DNA of 64,000 bases from NCBI GenBank assembly GCA_963968595.1, contig CAXAHJ010000009.1, positions 1-64,000 on the forward strand. The letters run 5' to 3'. Shown piece after piece: positions 9,328-18,156 of this stretch. This DNA is from GCA-2730975 sp937893275. Its GTDB lineage: Bacteria > Verrucomicrobiota > Verrucomicrobiia > Opitutales > Seribacteraceae. The notes under the pieces were generated by a model. The model did not search any database. It was not told the origin of the DNA and saw only the letters and a program-made list of their open reading frames with translations. A program made the position numbers and the translations under genes. The number at the start of each line of letters is the position of its first letter. The first letter of the stretch is position 1.

Positions 9328-10656
9328 ATGGGAAACAAAGTCTATGTTCTTATCGCTGCCTCCATCGGCTTGTTCCTAGGGTTCATTCTTGGCGGTGGTA
9401 ATGCCCCGCAAGAAACCGCCGACAGTTCGGATGGCGTGAAAAGCGCATCGGATAAGACGCCTTCGAAGCCCAATGGAATTCTTCCGCCAACGGAACGCTC
9501 TTTTAATGGCGATGTTGTTGACCCGGCTCCTTTACTGACCGAGGAGGATGTTTCCGCGAAGAAACGACTCAGTCCGAGTGACCTTCGCGATCGACTCTTT
9601 GCCGCTCAGGTTGATTCGAACCCGATCACCCGAACGGCTGCTTTTGCGGAAGTTCTTTCTGAACTGGATGAGAATAACGTCGATGCCGTATTGGAGGCTT
9701 TTGAGGATTTGTCTTTCGGGTTCGAGCACATGCAGGAATACCGAATGCTGCTCTATGGTTGGGGCCGGTTCGATCCCTTGAAGGCCATCGAATACTGTAA
9801 TGAAAGGGCAAAGGGTATTGGCGCCGGATTTGCCACTTCGGGCGTGCTGGAAGGTTGGGCTAGTCGTGAGCCTCAGGCTGCCGCCGATTGGGTGAAATCT
9901 CCTGATAACGCCGGCATGGCAAAGCTCTATAACTTTGGTCTCGTTCGAGGGTGGGCAAGTACGGATCTTTCCGGTGCGTCTCAGTACGTCGCCGGATTGG
10001 ACTCCGGCGATGAAACGGGAAAACTGGTGGGCATTCTGGCCGAGCAACACATGAAAGAAGGATTTACCAGTGCCCGTCAGTGGGCAGAGACACTGCCGGA
10101 GGATTCCCTTAAAAAAGGGGCATTCACCAACCTGACTCGTCAAGTTTCACGAGAGCGACCCGAGGAGGTTGCAGGTTGGCTTAAGGAGCATGCGTCGAAA
10201 GAGTATGCGACTGATTCCCTCCGTCAACTGGGAGACAACTGGGGCGAACGAGATCCCGTTTCCGCGATTGAATACTTTGACGAATTACCTTCGGGGAAGG
10301 GAAAGCAGCAAGGCATCAGAGAGGTCATGCAGAGCTGGTCTCGGGACGATCCTGAAGCCTCCGGGAAATGGCTTAACGAGCAGAAACCCACAGCCGAGTT
10401 GGATCCCGCTGTAGCCGCCTATGCCCGGCAAGTCTCAAAGGATGATGGTGCGAGCGCCATGGAGTGGGCGGTATCTATAACTGAACCGGATTTACAAAAG
10501 AAGACCATCACTCAAGTCGGGCACAATTGGTATCGACAGGACAAGGAATCGGTCGAGGCGTGGTTGCCCGAGAGTGGTTTGCCCGAAGCAACTCAGAATG
10601 CCATCAAGGCACCGCCCAAGCAAAGTTGGTGGGAGTCCCTGCGACCGGGGAAGTGA
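9328..10656 (+). CDS. Membrane-anchored helical-repeat protein
   Basis: About 442 residues. The start ATG at 9328 begins an N-terminal membrane anchor (VLIAASIGLFLGFILGGG), followed by a low-complexity linker and then tandem units of about 45 residues with the core W-[AGS]-x-[RTE]-[DE]-P-x-[AES]-A: GWASREPQAAADWV, GWASTDLSGASQYV, NWGERDPVSAIEYF, SWSRDDPEASGKWL, NWYRQDKESVEAWL. These look like alpha-hairpin repeats, comparable to TPR/HEAT solenoids, suggesting a periplasmic scaffold. Proteins of this style are frequent and unnamed in Verrucomicrobiota. No catalytic motif is visible. Confidence 0.75.
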   Translation: MGNKVYVLIAASIGLFLGFILGGGNAPQETADSSDGVKSASDKTPSKPNGILPPTERSFNGDVVDPAPLLTEEDVSAKKRLSPSDLRDRLFAAQVDSNPITRTAAFAEVLSELDENNVDAVLEAFEDLSFGFEHMQEYRMLLYGWGRFDPLKAIEYCNERAKGIGAGFATSGVLEGWASREPQAAADWVKSPDNAGMAKLYNFGLVRGWASTDLSGASQYVAGLDSGDETGKLVGILAEQHMKEGFTSARQWAETLPEDSLKKGAFTNLTRQVSRERPEEVAGWLKEHASKEYATDSLRQLGDNWGERDPVSAIEYFDELPSGKGKQQGIREVMQSWSRDDPEASGKWLNEQKPTAELDPAVAAYARQVSKDDGASAMEWAVSITEPDLQKKTITQVGHNWYRQDKESVEAWLPESGLPEATQNAIKAPPKQSWWESLRPGK

Positions 10657-10668
10657 TGAGCCGGGCTC

Positions 10669-10962
10669 TTAGCGTTCGAGCTTCGCTAAGTAAACTTCCG
10701 GTTCCTTGTTGAATTTCTTCAGGCAGGGTTTGCAGCAGAACTTTACCGTAACTCCCTCGTGATTGTGGACATAGGGTTCTCCCATGCCGCCCAATTCCTC
10801 TCCGGAAACGACACAGACTTTCAGCGGATAGCCATCGGCTTTCGCGGAGGCGTTGCTTTCGGTGTTGTTTGAATCGTCAGCAGGTGCGGGAACCTGTGTC
10901 GAACAACTGGCGAAAATCCCAAGTGAAATGCTGATTATAGATAGATACGGAATGCTTTTCAT
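10669..10962 (-). CDS. Lipoprotein with YHS/TRASH-like metal-binding domain
   Basis: A 97-residue lipoprotein: signal peptide with lipobox GIFASC (C20), a short acidic/Ser/Asn spacer, then a domain with VCVVSGEELGGMG, HNHEGVTVKFCCKPCLKKF and YLAKL. The C-x-x-S-G-x-x-L plus F-C-C-x-x-C layout resembles YHS/TRASH-type treble-clef metal-binding domains associated with copper or other soft metals. It lies convergent with the helical-repeat gene, only 12 bases apart. It may belong functionally with the HMA protein at 17571-18026, but that is speculation. Confidence 0.75.
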   Translation of the reverse strand: MKSIPYLSIISISLGIFASCSTQVPAPADDSNNTESNASAKADGYPLKVCVVSGEELGGMGEPYVHNHEGVTVKFCCKPCLKKFNKEPEVYLAKLER

Positions 10963-11080
10963 ATCGGTTGAAACTGATTCTTTGGAAGGTTTGCGTCAAG
11001 CAAGAGCATTTGATCTTACTTTTGTCTTTTGCTTCTTGAGGCTTGGCTTTTGAGATTCGAGATAGTTACTCTTATGAGTT

Positions 11081-12532
11081 ATGGATGCCTTTTCTAAATT
11101 CTTTCTGACGGCATTTGGAATTTTGTCCTCGTCGCTTGTGGCTTTCGGGAAGCCCCCCCATGTCGTGCTCATCGTTTCCGATGACCAAGGCTATGCAGAC
11201 TTGGGTTGCTTCGGTTCGAACGAGATCAAGACGCCCCATCTCGATCGTCTGGCAGAGGGCGGTGTCAAACTGACCAGCTTTTACGTAGCATGGCCTGCTT
11301 GCACGCCGTCACGCGGAGCATTGCTCACCGGGCGTTATCCCCAGCGCAACGGCATCTACGACATGATACGCAACGAAGCACCCGATTATGGATACAAGTA
11401 CAAGCCCGGCGAATACGAGGGGACTTTCGAGCGAATAGGAGGCATGGATCGGCGTGAGATCCTTTTGCCATCTGTACTTGGTCAGGCGGGTTACGTCAGC
11501 GGCATTTATGGCAAATGGGACTTGGGAGTGCACAAGCGATTCCTGCCGCTTGCTCGAGGGTTCGACGATTTCTATGGTTTCGTCAACACTGGCATAGATT
11601 ACTTTACCCACGAGCGCTACGGCGTGGCTTCGATGTACCGCAACAACGCCCGCACGACTGAGGACAAGGGGACTTACTGCACTTACTTGTTTCAGCGGGA
11701 ATCGATGCGTTTCCTCAAACAGAATAAGGACAAGCCGTTCTTCCTATATTTGCCTTTCAATGCTCCTCACGGTGCTTCAAATCTCGACCCCGCCATCCGT
11801 ACTGGTGCTCAAGCCCCCGAGAAATTCAAGTCCCTTTATCCCGAATTGCAGGCTCAGGTCGCTACCGAGAAAAAACCTCGCAAACGTTATGGCGACAAGC
11901 TCTACACCGTTCCCAACAAGCCGGCTCGCCGCCTCGAGTTCGTGGGTTCCGTGACTGCCATGGACGCGGCTATCGGCGAGGTACTTGATTTCCTCGATGA
12001 CAACGATCTGGCGAAAAACACCATCGTAATATTTTTCAGCGACAATGGAGGTGGTGGGGCGGCTGATAATTCACCTTTGCGCGGAGCCAAGGGTCAAATG
12101 TTCGAGGGTGGCATCCGAGTGCCCTGCATAGTCCGTTGGCCGGGCAAGGTGCCTGCCGGAGCGACAAGTGACGAGTTTCTCACCTCGCTTGAAATTTTTC
12201 CCACGCTTTGCGCATCTACGGGAGCCAAGCCTCCGGGAGGGGTCCCCCTCGATGGTTTCGATATGCTGCCCGTTTTACAAGGTAAGACCAGGTCGCCCCG
12301 CAAGGAAATGTTTTGGCAGAGACGCCTCGACAAGGGTGCCCGCGTAGGGCACTGGAAATGGGTGGAGAGTGCCCGTGGAAATGGTCTCTTCGACTTGAGG
12401 AAGGACTTGTCCGAAAATGAGGACTTGTCCAAGGAGCGACCCGATATGCTTGCCAAATTGAAGAGTCGGTTCCAAAACTGGAAAAAGGAAATGGCCGCGG
12501 CCGAACCGCGAGGTCCGTTTAGGGATTATTGA
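11081..12532 (+). CDS. Secreted type I sulfatase (arylsulfatase-like)
   Basis: A 483-residue sulfatase with a signal peptide (MDAFSKFFLTAFGILSSSLVAFG). Metal ligands D34/D35 lie in IVSDDQGYADLG, the formylglycine Cys is C74 in ACTPSRGALLTGRYP, and the second metal site is FFSDNGGGG near residue 312. Expected activity is hydrolysis of a sulfate ester after Cys-to-formylglycine maturation by an FGE encoded elsewhere. The next gene begins 4 bases after its stop, so it forms a two-gene unit with a secreted nitrilase-type hydrolase; both may process the same amidated and sulfated substrate. Confidence 0.92.
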   Translation: MDAFSKFFLTAFGILSSSLVAFGKPPHVVLIVSDDQGYADLGCFGSNEIKTPHLDRLAEGGVKLTSFYVAWPACTPSRGALLTGRYPQRNGIYDMIRNEAPDYGYKYKPGEYEGTFERIGGMDRREILLPSVLGQAGYVSGIYGKWDLGVHKRFLPLARGFDDFYGFVNTGIDYFTHERYGVASMYRNNARTTEDKGTYCTYLFQRESMRFLKQNKDKPFFLYLPFNAPHGASNLDPAIRTGAQAPEKFKSLYPELQAQVATEKKPRKRYGDKLYTVPNKPARRLEFVGSVTAMDAAIGEVLDFLDDNDLAKNTIVIFFSDNGGGGAADNSPLRGAKGQMFEGGIRVPCIVRWPGKVPAGATSDEFLTSLEIFPTLCASTGAKPPGGVPLDGFDMLPVLQGKTRSPRKEMFWQRRLDKGARVGHWKWVESARGNGLFDLRKDLSENEDLSKERPDMLAKLKSRFQNWKKEMAAAEPRGPFRDY

Positions 12533-12535
12533 GAA

Positions 12536-13867
12536 ATGAAAGTGAAGACATTTGTTCCAATCAGCCTTTTTCTGCTTCTGGCTTCGTCGGCTTGGCCGCT
12601 CGCTAAGGATGTTGATCAAGAGTGGCAGGGCTGGCGGCCTTTTTCACCTCGCGAAGAAATTCGACCCGCCTTCGCTATTCGCGAAGAGGGCGGTCACGAG
12701 GGGAAGGGGAGCTTGGTCATTCGTCACGATACTCGAGATGGGCTATACGGCGCATGGTCGAAGACCTTTGAGGTCGAGGGCGACCTCCACTATCTTGTTA
12801 CGGCCTTTGCCAAGACTCGGAACGTCGTGACTCCTCGAGCCAACCGCTATGTTGAACTCTACTTTCATGATCTCGAAGGAAACTACGTTCACGATGCTCG
12901 CATCGGCGTTAGGACTCGCCCTTTTTACCCTTTGGACGAGCCCGAGGACTCACGCGGTTGGACCAAGTTCTCCGACATCTTTCAAGCTCCCGCAACCGCC
13001 ACCCACGCGACCGTTCGCCTTCACTTGCGCTGGGAACCAAAAGGTGAGGTGGAGTGGGGGGGCATGGCCTTTGTGAAATCTCCCCCAAGGAAACCACGAA
13101 AGGCGCGTTTGGCGGCTGTAAACTTCAGACCCAATGGAGGTAAGTCCACTCTTGATAATTGCCGACAGCTTGCCCCTTTTGTGGAGAAGGCGGCAGCCAA
13201 GAGGGCCGACCTCGTCGTCTTTGGGGAGTGCATCACTACAATGAACAATGGCTTGGATCATGTTTCCGGAGCTGAAGCGATTCCAGGTCCGGCCACAAAA
13301 TACTTGGCTTCACTTTCGGACAAGCACGACCTCTACCTCGTGACTTCTCTTTTCGAGAAGGATGGTCACAAGGTCTACAACACAGCAGTTATGTTGGGTC
13401 CCGACGGGGAACTTGTCGGGACTTATCGAAAACTCTGCCTCGCTCGGGGTGAATACCGCAAAGGCATTGCTCCCGGCAGCGATTTTCCTGTCTTCGACAC
13501 TAGGTTCGGAAAGGTTGGCATGATGATTTGTTTCGACGTTCATATGCCGGAGGTTGCTCGTGGAATCGCCGCCAACGGGGCGGAGGTAATCGCAATGCCA
13601 ATCATGGGGGGGCATCCCGCCTTGGCGAAGGCCCGATCGATTGAGAATCAAATCTTTCTGGTTACCTCGACCTACAGCCTCAACGACGACTGGATGCAGA
13701 CCGGCGTTTGGGACCTTGATGGTGAATTACGAGTGCGGGCCACTACGCAAGACGAAGTCGTGGTGCAGGAAGTCGACTTATCGAAGCAACACTTTTGGCG
13801 GGCCAACATGGGCGACTTCAAGGGGCGACTCCGACACGAGCGACCTCCCGTCGATTTACCGAATTAA
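12536..13867 (+). CDS. Secreted nitrilase-superfamily hydrolase with N-terminal jelly-roll-like domain
   Basis: A 443-residue exported protein. Residues 1-23 form a signal peptide, about 25-182 a beta-sandwich region resembling a carbohydrate-binding module (GLYGAWSKTFEVEG, ARIGVRTRPF, ATVRLHLRWEPKGEVEWGG), and 190-443 a nitrilase-superfamily catalytic domain with triad E231 (VVFGECITT), K299 (TYRKLCLARGEY) and C332 (MMICFDVHMPEVAR). It is unusual for this superfamily to be extracytoplasmic and fused to a binding-module-like domain. It is translationally close to the sulfatase upstream (4-base gap). Confidence 0.88.
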   Translation: MKVKTFVPISLFLLLASSAWPLAKDVDQEWQGWRPFSPREEIRPAFAIREEGGHEGKGSLVIRHDTRDGLYGAWSKTFEVEGDLHYLVTAFAKTRNVVTPRANRYVELYFHDLEGNYVHDARIGVRTRPFYPLDEPEDSRGWTKFSDIFQAPATATHATVRLHLRWEPKGEVEWGGMAFVKSPPRKPRKARLAAVNFRPNGGKSTLDNCRQLAPFVEKAAAKRADLVVFGECITTMNNGLDHVSGAEAIPGPATKYLASLSDKHDLYLVTSLFEKDGHKVYNTAVMLGPDGELVGTYRKLCLARGEYRKGIAPGSDFPVFDTRFGKVGMMICFDVHMPEVARGIAANGAEVIAMPIMGGHPALAKARSIENQIFLVTSTYSLNDDWMQTGVWDLDGELRVRATTQDEVVVQEVDLSKQHFWRANMGDFKGRLRHERPPVDLPN

Positions 13868-13873
13868 GATACT

Positions 13874-14503
13874 CTAAAGCTTCTTTGCCCTCAGGTTGCG
13901 AAAGGCAACGGTGCCACCCTTTCCGTGGTGCTGGATACCAAAATGGCCTTCCAGTGATTGCTTGTGTTCTACTTCGCCGACCAACTTCCCGTTTACGTAA
14001 GTCTTTATGCTTGGGCCCTTGCAGACCACTCGTACCTTGTTCCACTCCTCCGGCTTGAAGAGGCCTTTCGAACGCGCCTTGTACTCGGCGTCCGTTTTCT
14101 TGTTGGGGTATAGCCAACCCCCCATGCCGATTCCGTAGATGCCACCCGGTTTGCCGCGATCGATTTCACATTGGTAGCCTTTGGGCTTACCCTTCTCTCC
14201 GACCAAACGGAAGCCCAAACCCGAGTTAAAACCTGCGTAGTCAGTTGGAATATTTACTTCAGCCTCCACTTCGAAGTCGGCCATCTTTAGATCGGACACA
14301 ACCCAAACGTTGACTTTCGAGGAGAGGTGCAATTGCCCGTCCTTCGCATGGAAGGATTCGACCTTGGCCCGTGGAGTCCAACCCTTGGTCGATTTGCCGT
14401 CGAAAAGGGGTGTCCACTCACTGCCTTTGGTTTCTGCGTAAAGGTGTGTAGAAGCTAGAGCAAAGCTCGCGAGAAATACGAAGGGGTTCAATTGAGTTTT
14501 CAT
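13874..14503 (-). CDS. Secreted DUF1080 (3-keto-disaccharide hydrolase-like) protein
   Basis: About 209 residues from the ATG at 14503, which starts a signal peptide (MKTQLNPFVFLASFALASTHLYA). The rest is a single DUF1080 concanavalin-like domain: WTPLFDGKSTKGWTPR, FEVEAEVNIPTDYAGFNSGLGFR, EWNKVRVVCKGPSIKTYVNGKLVGE, FRNLRAKKL. DUF1080 members have been assigned as 3-keto-glycoside hydrolases or binding modules. An upstream start would overlap the methyltransferase gene and is rejected. It is convergent with the nitrilase gene, 6 bases away. Confidence 0.85.
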   Translation of the reverse strand: MKTQLNPFVFLASFALASTHLYAETKGSEWTPLFDGKSTKGWTPRAKVESFHAKDGQLHLSSKVNVWVVSDLKMADFEVEAEVNIPTDYAGFNSGLGFRLVGEKGKPKGYQCEIDRGKPGGIYGIGMGGWLYPNKKTDAEYKARSKGLFKPEEWNKVRVVCKGPSIKTYVNGKLVGEVEHKQSLEGHFGIQHHGKGGTVAFRNLRAKKL

Positions 14504-14553
14504 AGCATCAACGCTAGGATTGCTTATATGCGAAGGCAATCCAAGTTTGTCAT

Positions 14554-15600
14554 TTAGTGTAGATTCTTGCATCCCGGCAAGGCTCCGCAGTGAACGAGGG
14601 TGGGGGTGACTTTGCCTGGTTGCAGCCCGGCCTTCGTCAGCATGTCTCGGTACTCTTTGGCGGAGTAAGCTCGTCCTTCAGTAAGGGAAAAGAGGGAAGC
14701 TGAATAAAGGGCGATTGGGAGTGGACCGTCCAGTTCGTCGTCGAGGAAGACGTCGTGGATAAGGACTTCTCCGCCCGGATTAACGGCGGCGGCGCAACGC
14801 TGGACGATGGTTTCGCACTCTGGTATGTCCCAGTCGTGCAGGACGTTTGAGAGTAGAGCCACGTCGCAACTCGGAAGAGGGTCGGCGAACATGTCTCCTT
14901 TCATTAACTGAAGTCTGTCGGTGACTTGATGTTCCTCGGCGAATTCTTCGGCAACCTTCAGCACTTCCGGACGATCGAAAACGATGGCTCGCAGTTCGGG
15001 ATTAGAACGCAGGTATGCGATTGCGTAGATGCCTGAGCCACCTGCAACGTCGAGAAGGACCTTTGCGTTCGGCAGGGGATAATTGGCCGCGAGATGTGGC
15101 GCCACGTTGTTGGCTCGACCCGCAAGTGAAAGGGTGAGGCGACGAGCTTCTTCAGTTCCCTCCATCTTTGATTCATCCCCTTCCTTAAAAATGAAGGAGA
15201 CGCCTTCATCGGTTTCAGAACCTATCGGCTTGTTCGTTCGCAGGCGCTCAACCATGGCTAGAACGTTTGGTGAGTCGGCGGCGAGACCGATGTAATTGTT
15301 TACGGCAAAGTCAGAGTTGCTCGGCAGGTGCTCGAGGGCGAGGGGGGTGGCGATGAAGCGTTCGCTTCGATCTTTTTGCAGCAAGCCCATAGCTTGCAAC
15401 GCGGTGGTCAATACGATGAATGGGCGTTTTTTCAACTCAAGGGCTTCCTTTAATTCACCTCTGGCAAGCGGGCCTTCGCTCAACTTGTCGAATAGGCCTA
15501 AGTGACAGGTGGCCGCGACGAGCAACTCCGTCCCGTGGGCACCCCTGAAATGTTCAAAGATGGATGTGGGATCAGTGGAAGGAATCGGGAGTTCGTTCAT
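14554..15600 (-). CDS. SAM-dependent O-methyltransferase, HIOMT/Methyltransf_2 type
   Basis: A 348-residue methyltransferase with an N-terminal winged-helix dimerisation domain (LLVAATCHLGLFDKLSEGP...) and a C-terminal Rossmann domain. The SAM motif is LLDVAGGSGIYA (about 180-191), the acidic residue after strand 2 is in IVFDRPEV, and the post-II segment is LLSNVLHDWDIPEC, matching O-methyltransferases that use a His in LHDW as base. The substrate is probably a small aromatic or polyketide-like hydroxyl group; no biosynthetic cluster accompanies it. It is cytosolic and divergent from the aldolase gene. Confidence 0.88.
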   Translation of the reverse strand: MNELPIPSTDPTSIFEHFRGAHGTELLVAATCHLGLFDKLSEGPLARGELKEALELKKRPFIVLTTALQAMGLLQKDRSERFIATPLALEHLPSNSDFAVNNYIGLAADSPNVLAMVERLRTNKPIGSETDEGVSFIFKEGDESKMEGTEEARRLTLSLAGRANNVAPHLAANYPLPNAKVLLDVAGGSGIYAIAYLRSNPELRAIVFDRPEVLKVAEEFAEEHQVTDRLQLMKGDMFADPLPSCDVALLSNVLHDWDIPECETIVQRCAAAVNPGGEVLIHDVFLDDELDGPLPIALYSASLFSLTEGRAYSAKEYRDMLTKAGLQPGKVTPTLVHCGALPGCKNLH

Positions 15601-15669
15601 GTCGAATTTCTACTAAGTGAACAAGGTTGCTTAAGCACGGCCAAAACGTCTGATTTAAGCTCGATTTTA

Positions 15670-15755
15670 TTCCATGGAACAAATATTGACTATCTGTACT
15701 CGGAATTAACCATCATTCCATGGTTTTTCAATCTTCAACAACTTTACATTCCATG
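15670..15755 (+). promoter_or_regulatory. Three TTCCATG(G) repeats in the promoter region of the aldolase gene
   Basis: The intergenic region contains a perfect palindrome TTCCATGGAA at 15670-15679, a TTCCATGG at 15716-15723, and a TTCCATG at 15749-15755 that overlaps the proposed start codon. Spacings are 46 and 33 bases. Such repeated palindromic words can be operator sites; no regulator gene is adjacent, so this is only a candidate. Confidence 0.3.
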
Positions 15756-16700
15756 AACTTAGATATTTACAGAGGCGTTATTCCCGCGCTCATGACACCT
15801 TGTAACGCGGCTCGCGAGCCGGATTTCGATGCCTTGGTTGCCAAAGGGCTCGAAATGATGGAGCTCGGCATGTCGGCGGTTGTCTACTGTGGTTCCATGG
15901 GGGACTGGCCTCTGCTTACTGACGCCCAGAGGCAAGAGGGAGTTTCCAAACTTGTCGAGGCAGGCGTGCCTGTCGTTGTGGGTACGGGTGCCCAAAATCC
16001 AAAGCTTGCCGCCGCCCACGCCGCCCACGCCAAGGAGGTTGGAGCTGCGGGACTAATGGTTATTCCACGGGTACTTTCCAGAGGCACTTCGTCCGCTGCC
16101 CAGCGCCATCATTTCGCCGGAATCCTTGCGGCAGGAGATGGGCTTCCCTCCATCATTTACAACAGTCCATATTACGGTTTCGAGACCAAGGCGGACCTTT
16201 TCTTTAACCTTCGGTCGGAATTTCCCCACCTAATTGGTTTCAAGGAATTCGGCGGTGCCGATTCTTTGACCTACGCGGCCGAGCACATTACCAGCGAAGA
16301 CGATTCCTTGGCTTTGTTGGCCGGTGTGGACACTCAGGTCTTTCATGGGGTGGTCAATTGTGGAGCGGTTGGAGCCATTACGGGCATCGGGAACGTTTTG
16401 CCTGCCGAAGTCCTTCACTACTTCAGACTATGCAGGGAGGCGTCATCGGGTGACTTCGAGGCTCGTTTCTTCGCCAAGGAACTGGAGCAGGCTTTGATCG
16501 TGTTGTCCACCTTCGACGAGGGACCTGATCTGGTGCTCTATTACAAGTACCTCCTCACTCTGAAGGGAGACTCTGCCTACGAACTACACTTCAACGAGAC
16601 GGATGTCCTAAGTCCCAGTCAACTAGGCTACGCCAAGGAACAGCTCGATCTATTCACGGCATGGTGGGATGCTTGGCCAGGCAAAGATTCACCAGAATAA
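15753..16700 (+). CDS. Dihydrodipicolinate synthase / N-acetylneuraminate lyase family aldolase
   Basis: About 315 residues of TIM-barrel class I aldolase. From the ATG at 15753, the Schiff-base lysine is K164 (LIGFKEFGG) and the proton-shuttle tyrosine is Y136 (SIIYNSPYYG). The GxMGDWPLL segment replaces the usual G-T-T-G-E substrate loop, so the enzyme is unlikely to be the lysine-biosynthetic DapA and more likely cleaves or forms a 2-keto acid from sugar-acid or hydroxyproline catabolism. An ATG 33 bases upstream is in frame but adds only a non-conserved tail. Confidence 0.85.
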   Translation: MNLDIYRGVIPALMTPCNAAREPDFDALVAKGLEMMELGMSAVVYCGSMGDWPLLTDAQRQEGVSKLVEAGVPVVVGTGAQNPKLAAAHAAHAKEVGAAGLMVIPRVLSRGTSSAAQRHHFAGILAAGDGLPSIIYNSPYYGFETKADLFFNLRSEFPHLIGFKEFGGADSLTYAAEHITSEDDSLALLAGVDTQVFHGVVNCGAVGAITGIGNVLPAEVLHYFRLCREASSGDFEARFFAKELEQALIVLSTFDEGPDLVLYYKYLLTLKGDSAYELHFNETDVLSPSQLGYAKEQLDLFTAWWDAWPGKDSPE

Positions 16701-16726
16701 GCTTTTCTGCAATTTGGTCACAAAAG

Positions 16727-17545
16727 TCAGAAAACCCAGGCAACGCCTACTTTGATGGCATTGCCGTTGCCGTGGTCTAGGATTCCTTGATGGTCCGCGA
16801 AATCATATTTCCACTCGATACGAGAGTGAATGGTGTCGTTGTGGTTGAAGTATAAGGCTGGCCCCGCGGATAGGGTTCTCGACTCGTCGTCTTCAAAGTG
16901 AAATTCGGTTTCCCAGAATATGGAACCATTGGATTGCTCTGTTTCGAAGTTGTAACCGAGATCGATATGAGAATGTGAATAAAAGGGCATGTCTCCGTAG
17001 AATACCCAGCCGTTTATCCCCATGCCGAAATAGAAATTCGATGTCTCGAATTCGTAGCCGAGTCCGAGCCCGTTAGCCCACTCATTGAAGTAGACTTCAT
17101 AGTCATCACTGCCCGAAAGTGGAATGATCATCATGGGTTTGAAACTCCAAGAACCACTTCGTCCATCAAGGTTGAAGTATTTCTTTAGGGGTAGGGCCAA
17201 GGTCAGGTCTCCAATGCCTTCGTCCTTCTGTACTAGCTTGTTGCCCGTTGCATCGGGCACCTCCCGTTCCGCATGTATTACATAGGGTAGTTTGGCGGTC
17301 AGCCTAACGGATTTCTTCCAAGTGTAAACTCCCTCCAAATGAAGGATGTTTACTTCTTCAGAGAAACCACTGTGTAGGGCAGAACTACCTTGGAGTAGGT
17401 CGTTTTCTCTGCGATGTTCGTAAAAAAACTGATAGCCCCAACCTCCCGACCAACGAGGCATCATATTCATAATCGGTTCGTCGGCCTTTAAATATTGGCT
17501 GACTGCAAAAGAAAGCAACAACCACAACCCTGAGGTGAAGCGCAT
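16727..17545 (-). CDS. Outer-membrane beta-barrel-like protein
   Basis: A 272-residue protein with a signal peptide (MRFTSGLWLLLSFAVSQYLKA), alternating amphipathic strands rich in aromatic residues (GWGYQFFYEHRR, GLGLGYEFETSNFYFGMG, SHIDLGYNFET, WETEFHFEDD) and a C-terminal Phe (VGVAWVF), all consistent with an outer-membrane beta-barrel of the transporter/'phenol MetA'-like class. It is followed 25 bases upstream by the HMA-domain gene on the same strand, and the two probably form an operon; a role in metal efflux or sensing is inference. Confidence 0.75.
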   Translation of the reverse strand: MRFTSGLWLLLSFAVSQYLKADEPIMNMMPRWSGGWGYQFFYEHRRENDLLQGSSALHSGFSEEVNILHLEGVYTWKKSVRLTAKLPYVIHAEREVPDATGNKLVQKDEGIGDLTLALPLKKYFNLDGRSGSWSFKPMMIIPLSGSDDYEVYFNEWANGLGLGYEFETSNFYFGMGINGWVFYGDMPFYSHSHIDLGYNFETEQSNGSIFWETEFHFEDDESRTLSAGPALYFNHNDTIHSRIEWKYDFADHQGILDHGNGNAIKVGVAWVF

Positions 17546-17570
17546 ATTGCTTTACCGCTCCAAGGAATAG

Positions 17571-18026
17571 TTACTTTTTAGTGTGATGGACTACTACTGC
17601 GGATGTACCGGGTTCGAACTTGTGAGCGTCTATGTGGTCGTCGTGCAACTTATATTCTTCGATAGCATCGAAACCGGCATCGTCGACCCTTTCAAGAACC
17701 TCTTTTTTGTCCAATTTGGATTGATCGGATAAAGCTATTTTAACCAATTGAGTCTTGGTATCCATTTCTATGCCTCTCTTGAATCTCTCTTTGTCCACTC
17801 CGTGCATTCGACTCAAATTTTTGCTCACACCTATTCCACACGATGGGCATACGAGACCTTTGACATAGATGAGAGCTATTTGGGAATGCTTGGTTAATTC
17901 AAATTCTGCCGCCTGCAATCTTGCTTCGGGCGTAGCTTCCTTCTTATCCTTGTCATCATTTGCAAGGACTTGACTAAAGGATGCGAGTAGAATGCCAAAC
18001 ACAACACTTGGTGGAATTAATTTCAT
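17571..18026 (-). CDS. Periplasmic HMA-domain metal-binding protein
   Basis: A 151-residue protein: signal peptide (MKLIPPSVVFGILLASFSQVLA), a Lys/Asp/Glu-rich linker, and a heavy-metal-associated ferredoxin-like domain with the CxxC pair C60/C63 in YVKGLVCPSCGIGVSKNL, then DAGFDAIEE. This is the MerP/CopZ fold in an exported form. The C-terminal tail has several His residues (HDDHIDAHKF, VVVHHTKK) that could add metal ligands. It is upstream of the beta-barrel gene, suggesting a copper or other soft-metal handling pair. Confidence 0.88.
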   Translation of the reverse strand: MKLIPPSVVFGILLASFSQVLANDDKDKKEATPEARLQAAEFELTKHSQIALIYVKGLVCPSCGIGVSKNLSRMHGVDKERFKRGIEMDTKTQLVKIALSDQSKLDKKEVLERVDDAGFDAIEEYKLHDDHIDAHKFEPGTSAVVVHHTKK

Positions 18027-18156
18027 AGCTTAAATCTTGTGCCTTTTCAAAAAAATGTCAAACCACCGAAGTTATATAAGGAGTTTTGTTTTTCGGTTCT
18101 CTCGTGACATGGGAGCATTCTTGATTCCCACCCCATTAGCTTTTTTTTGAGCTTCC

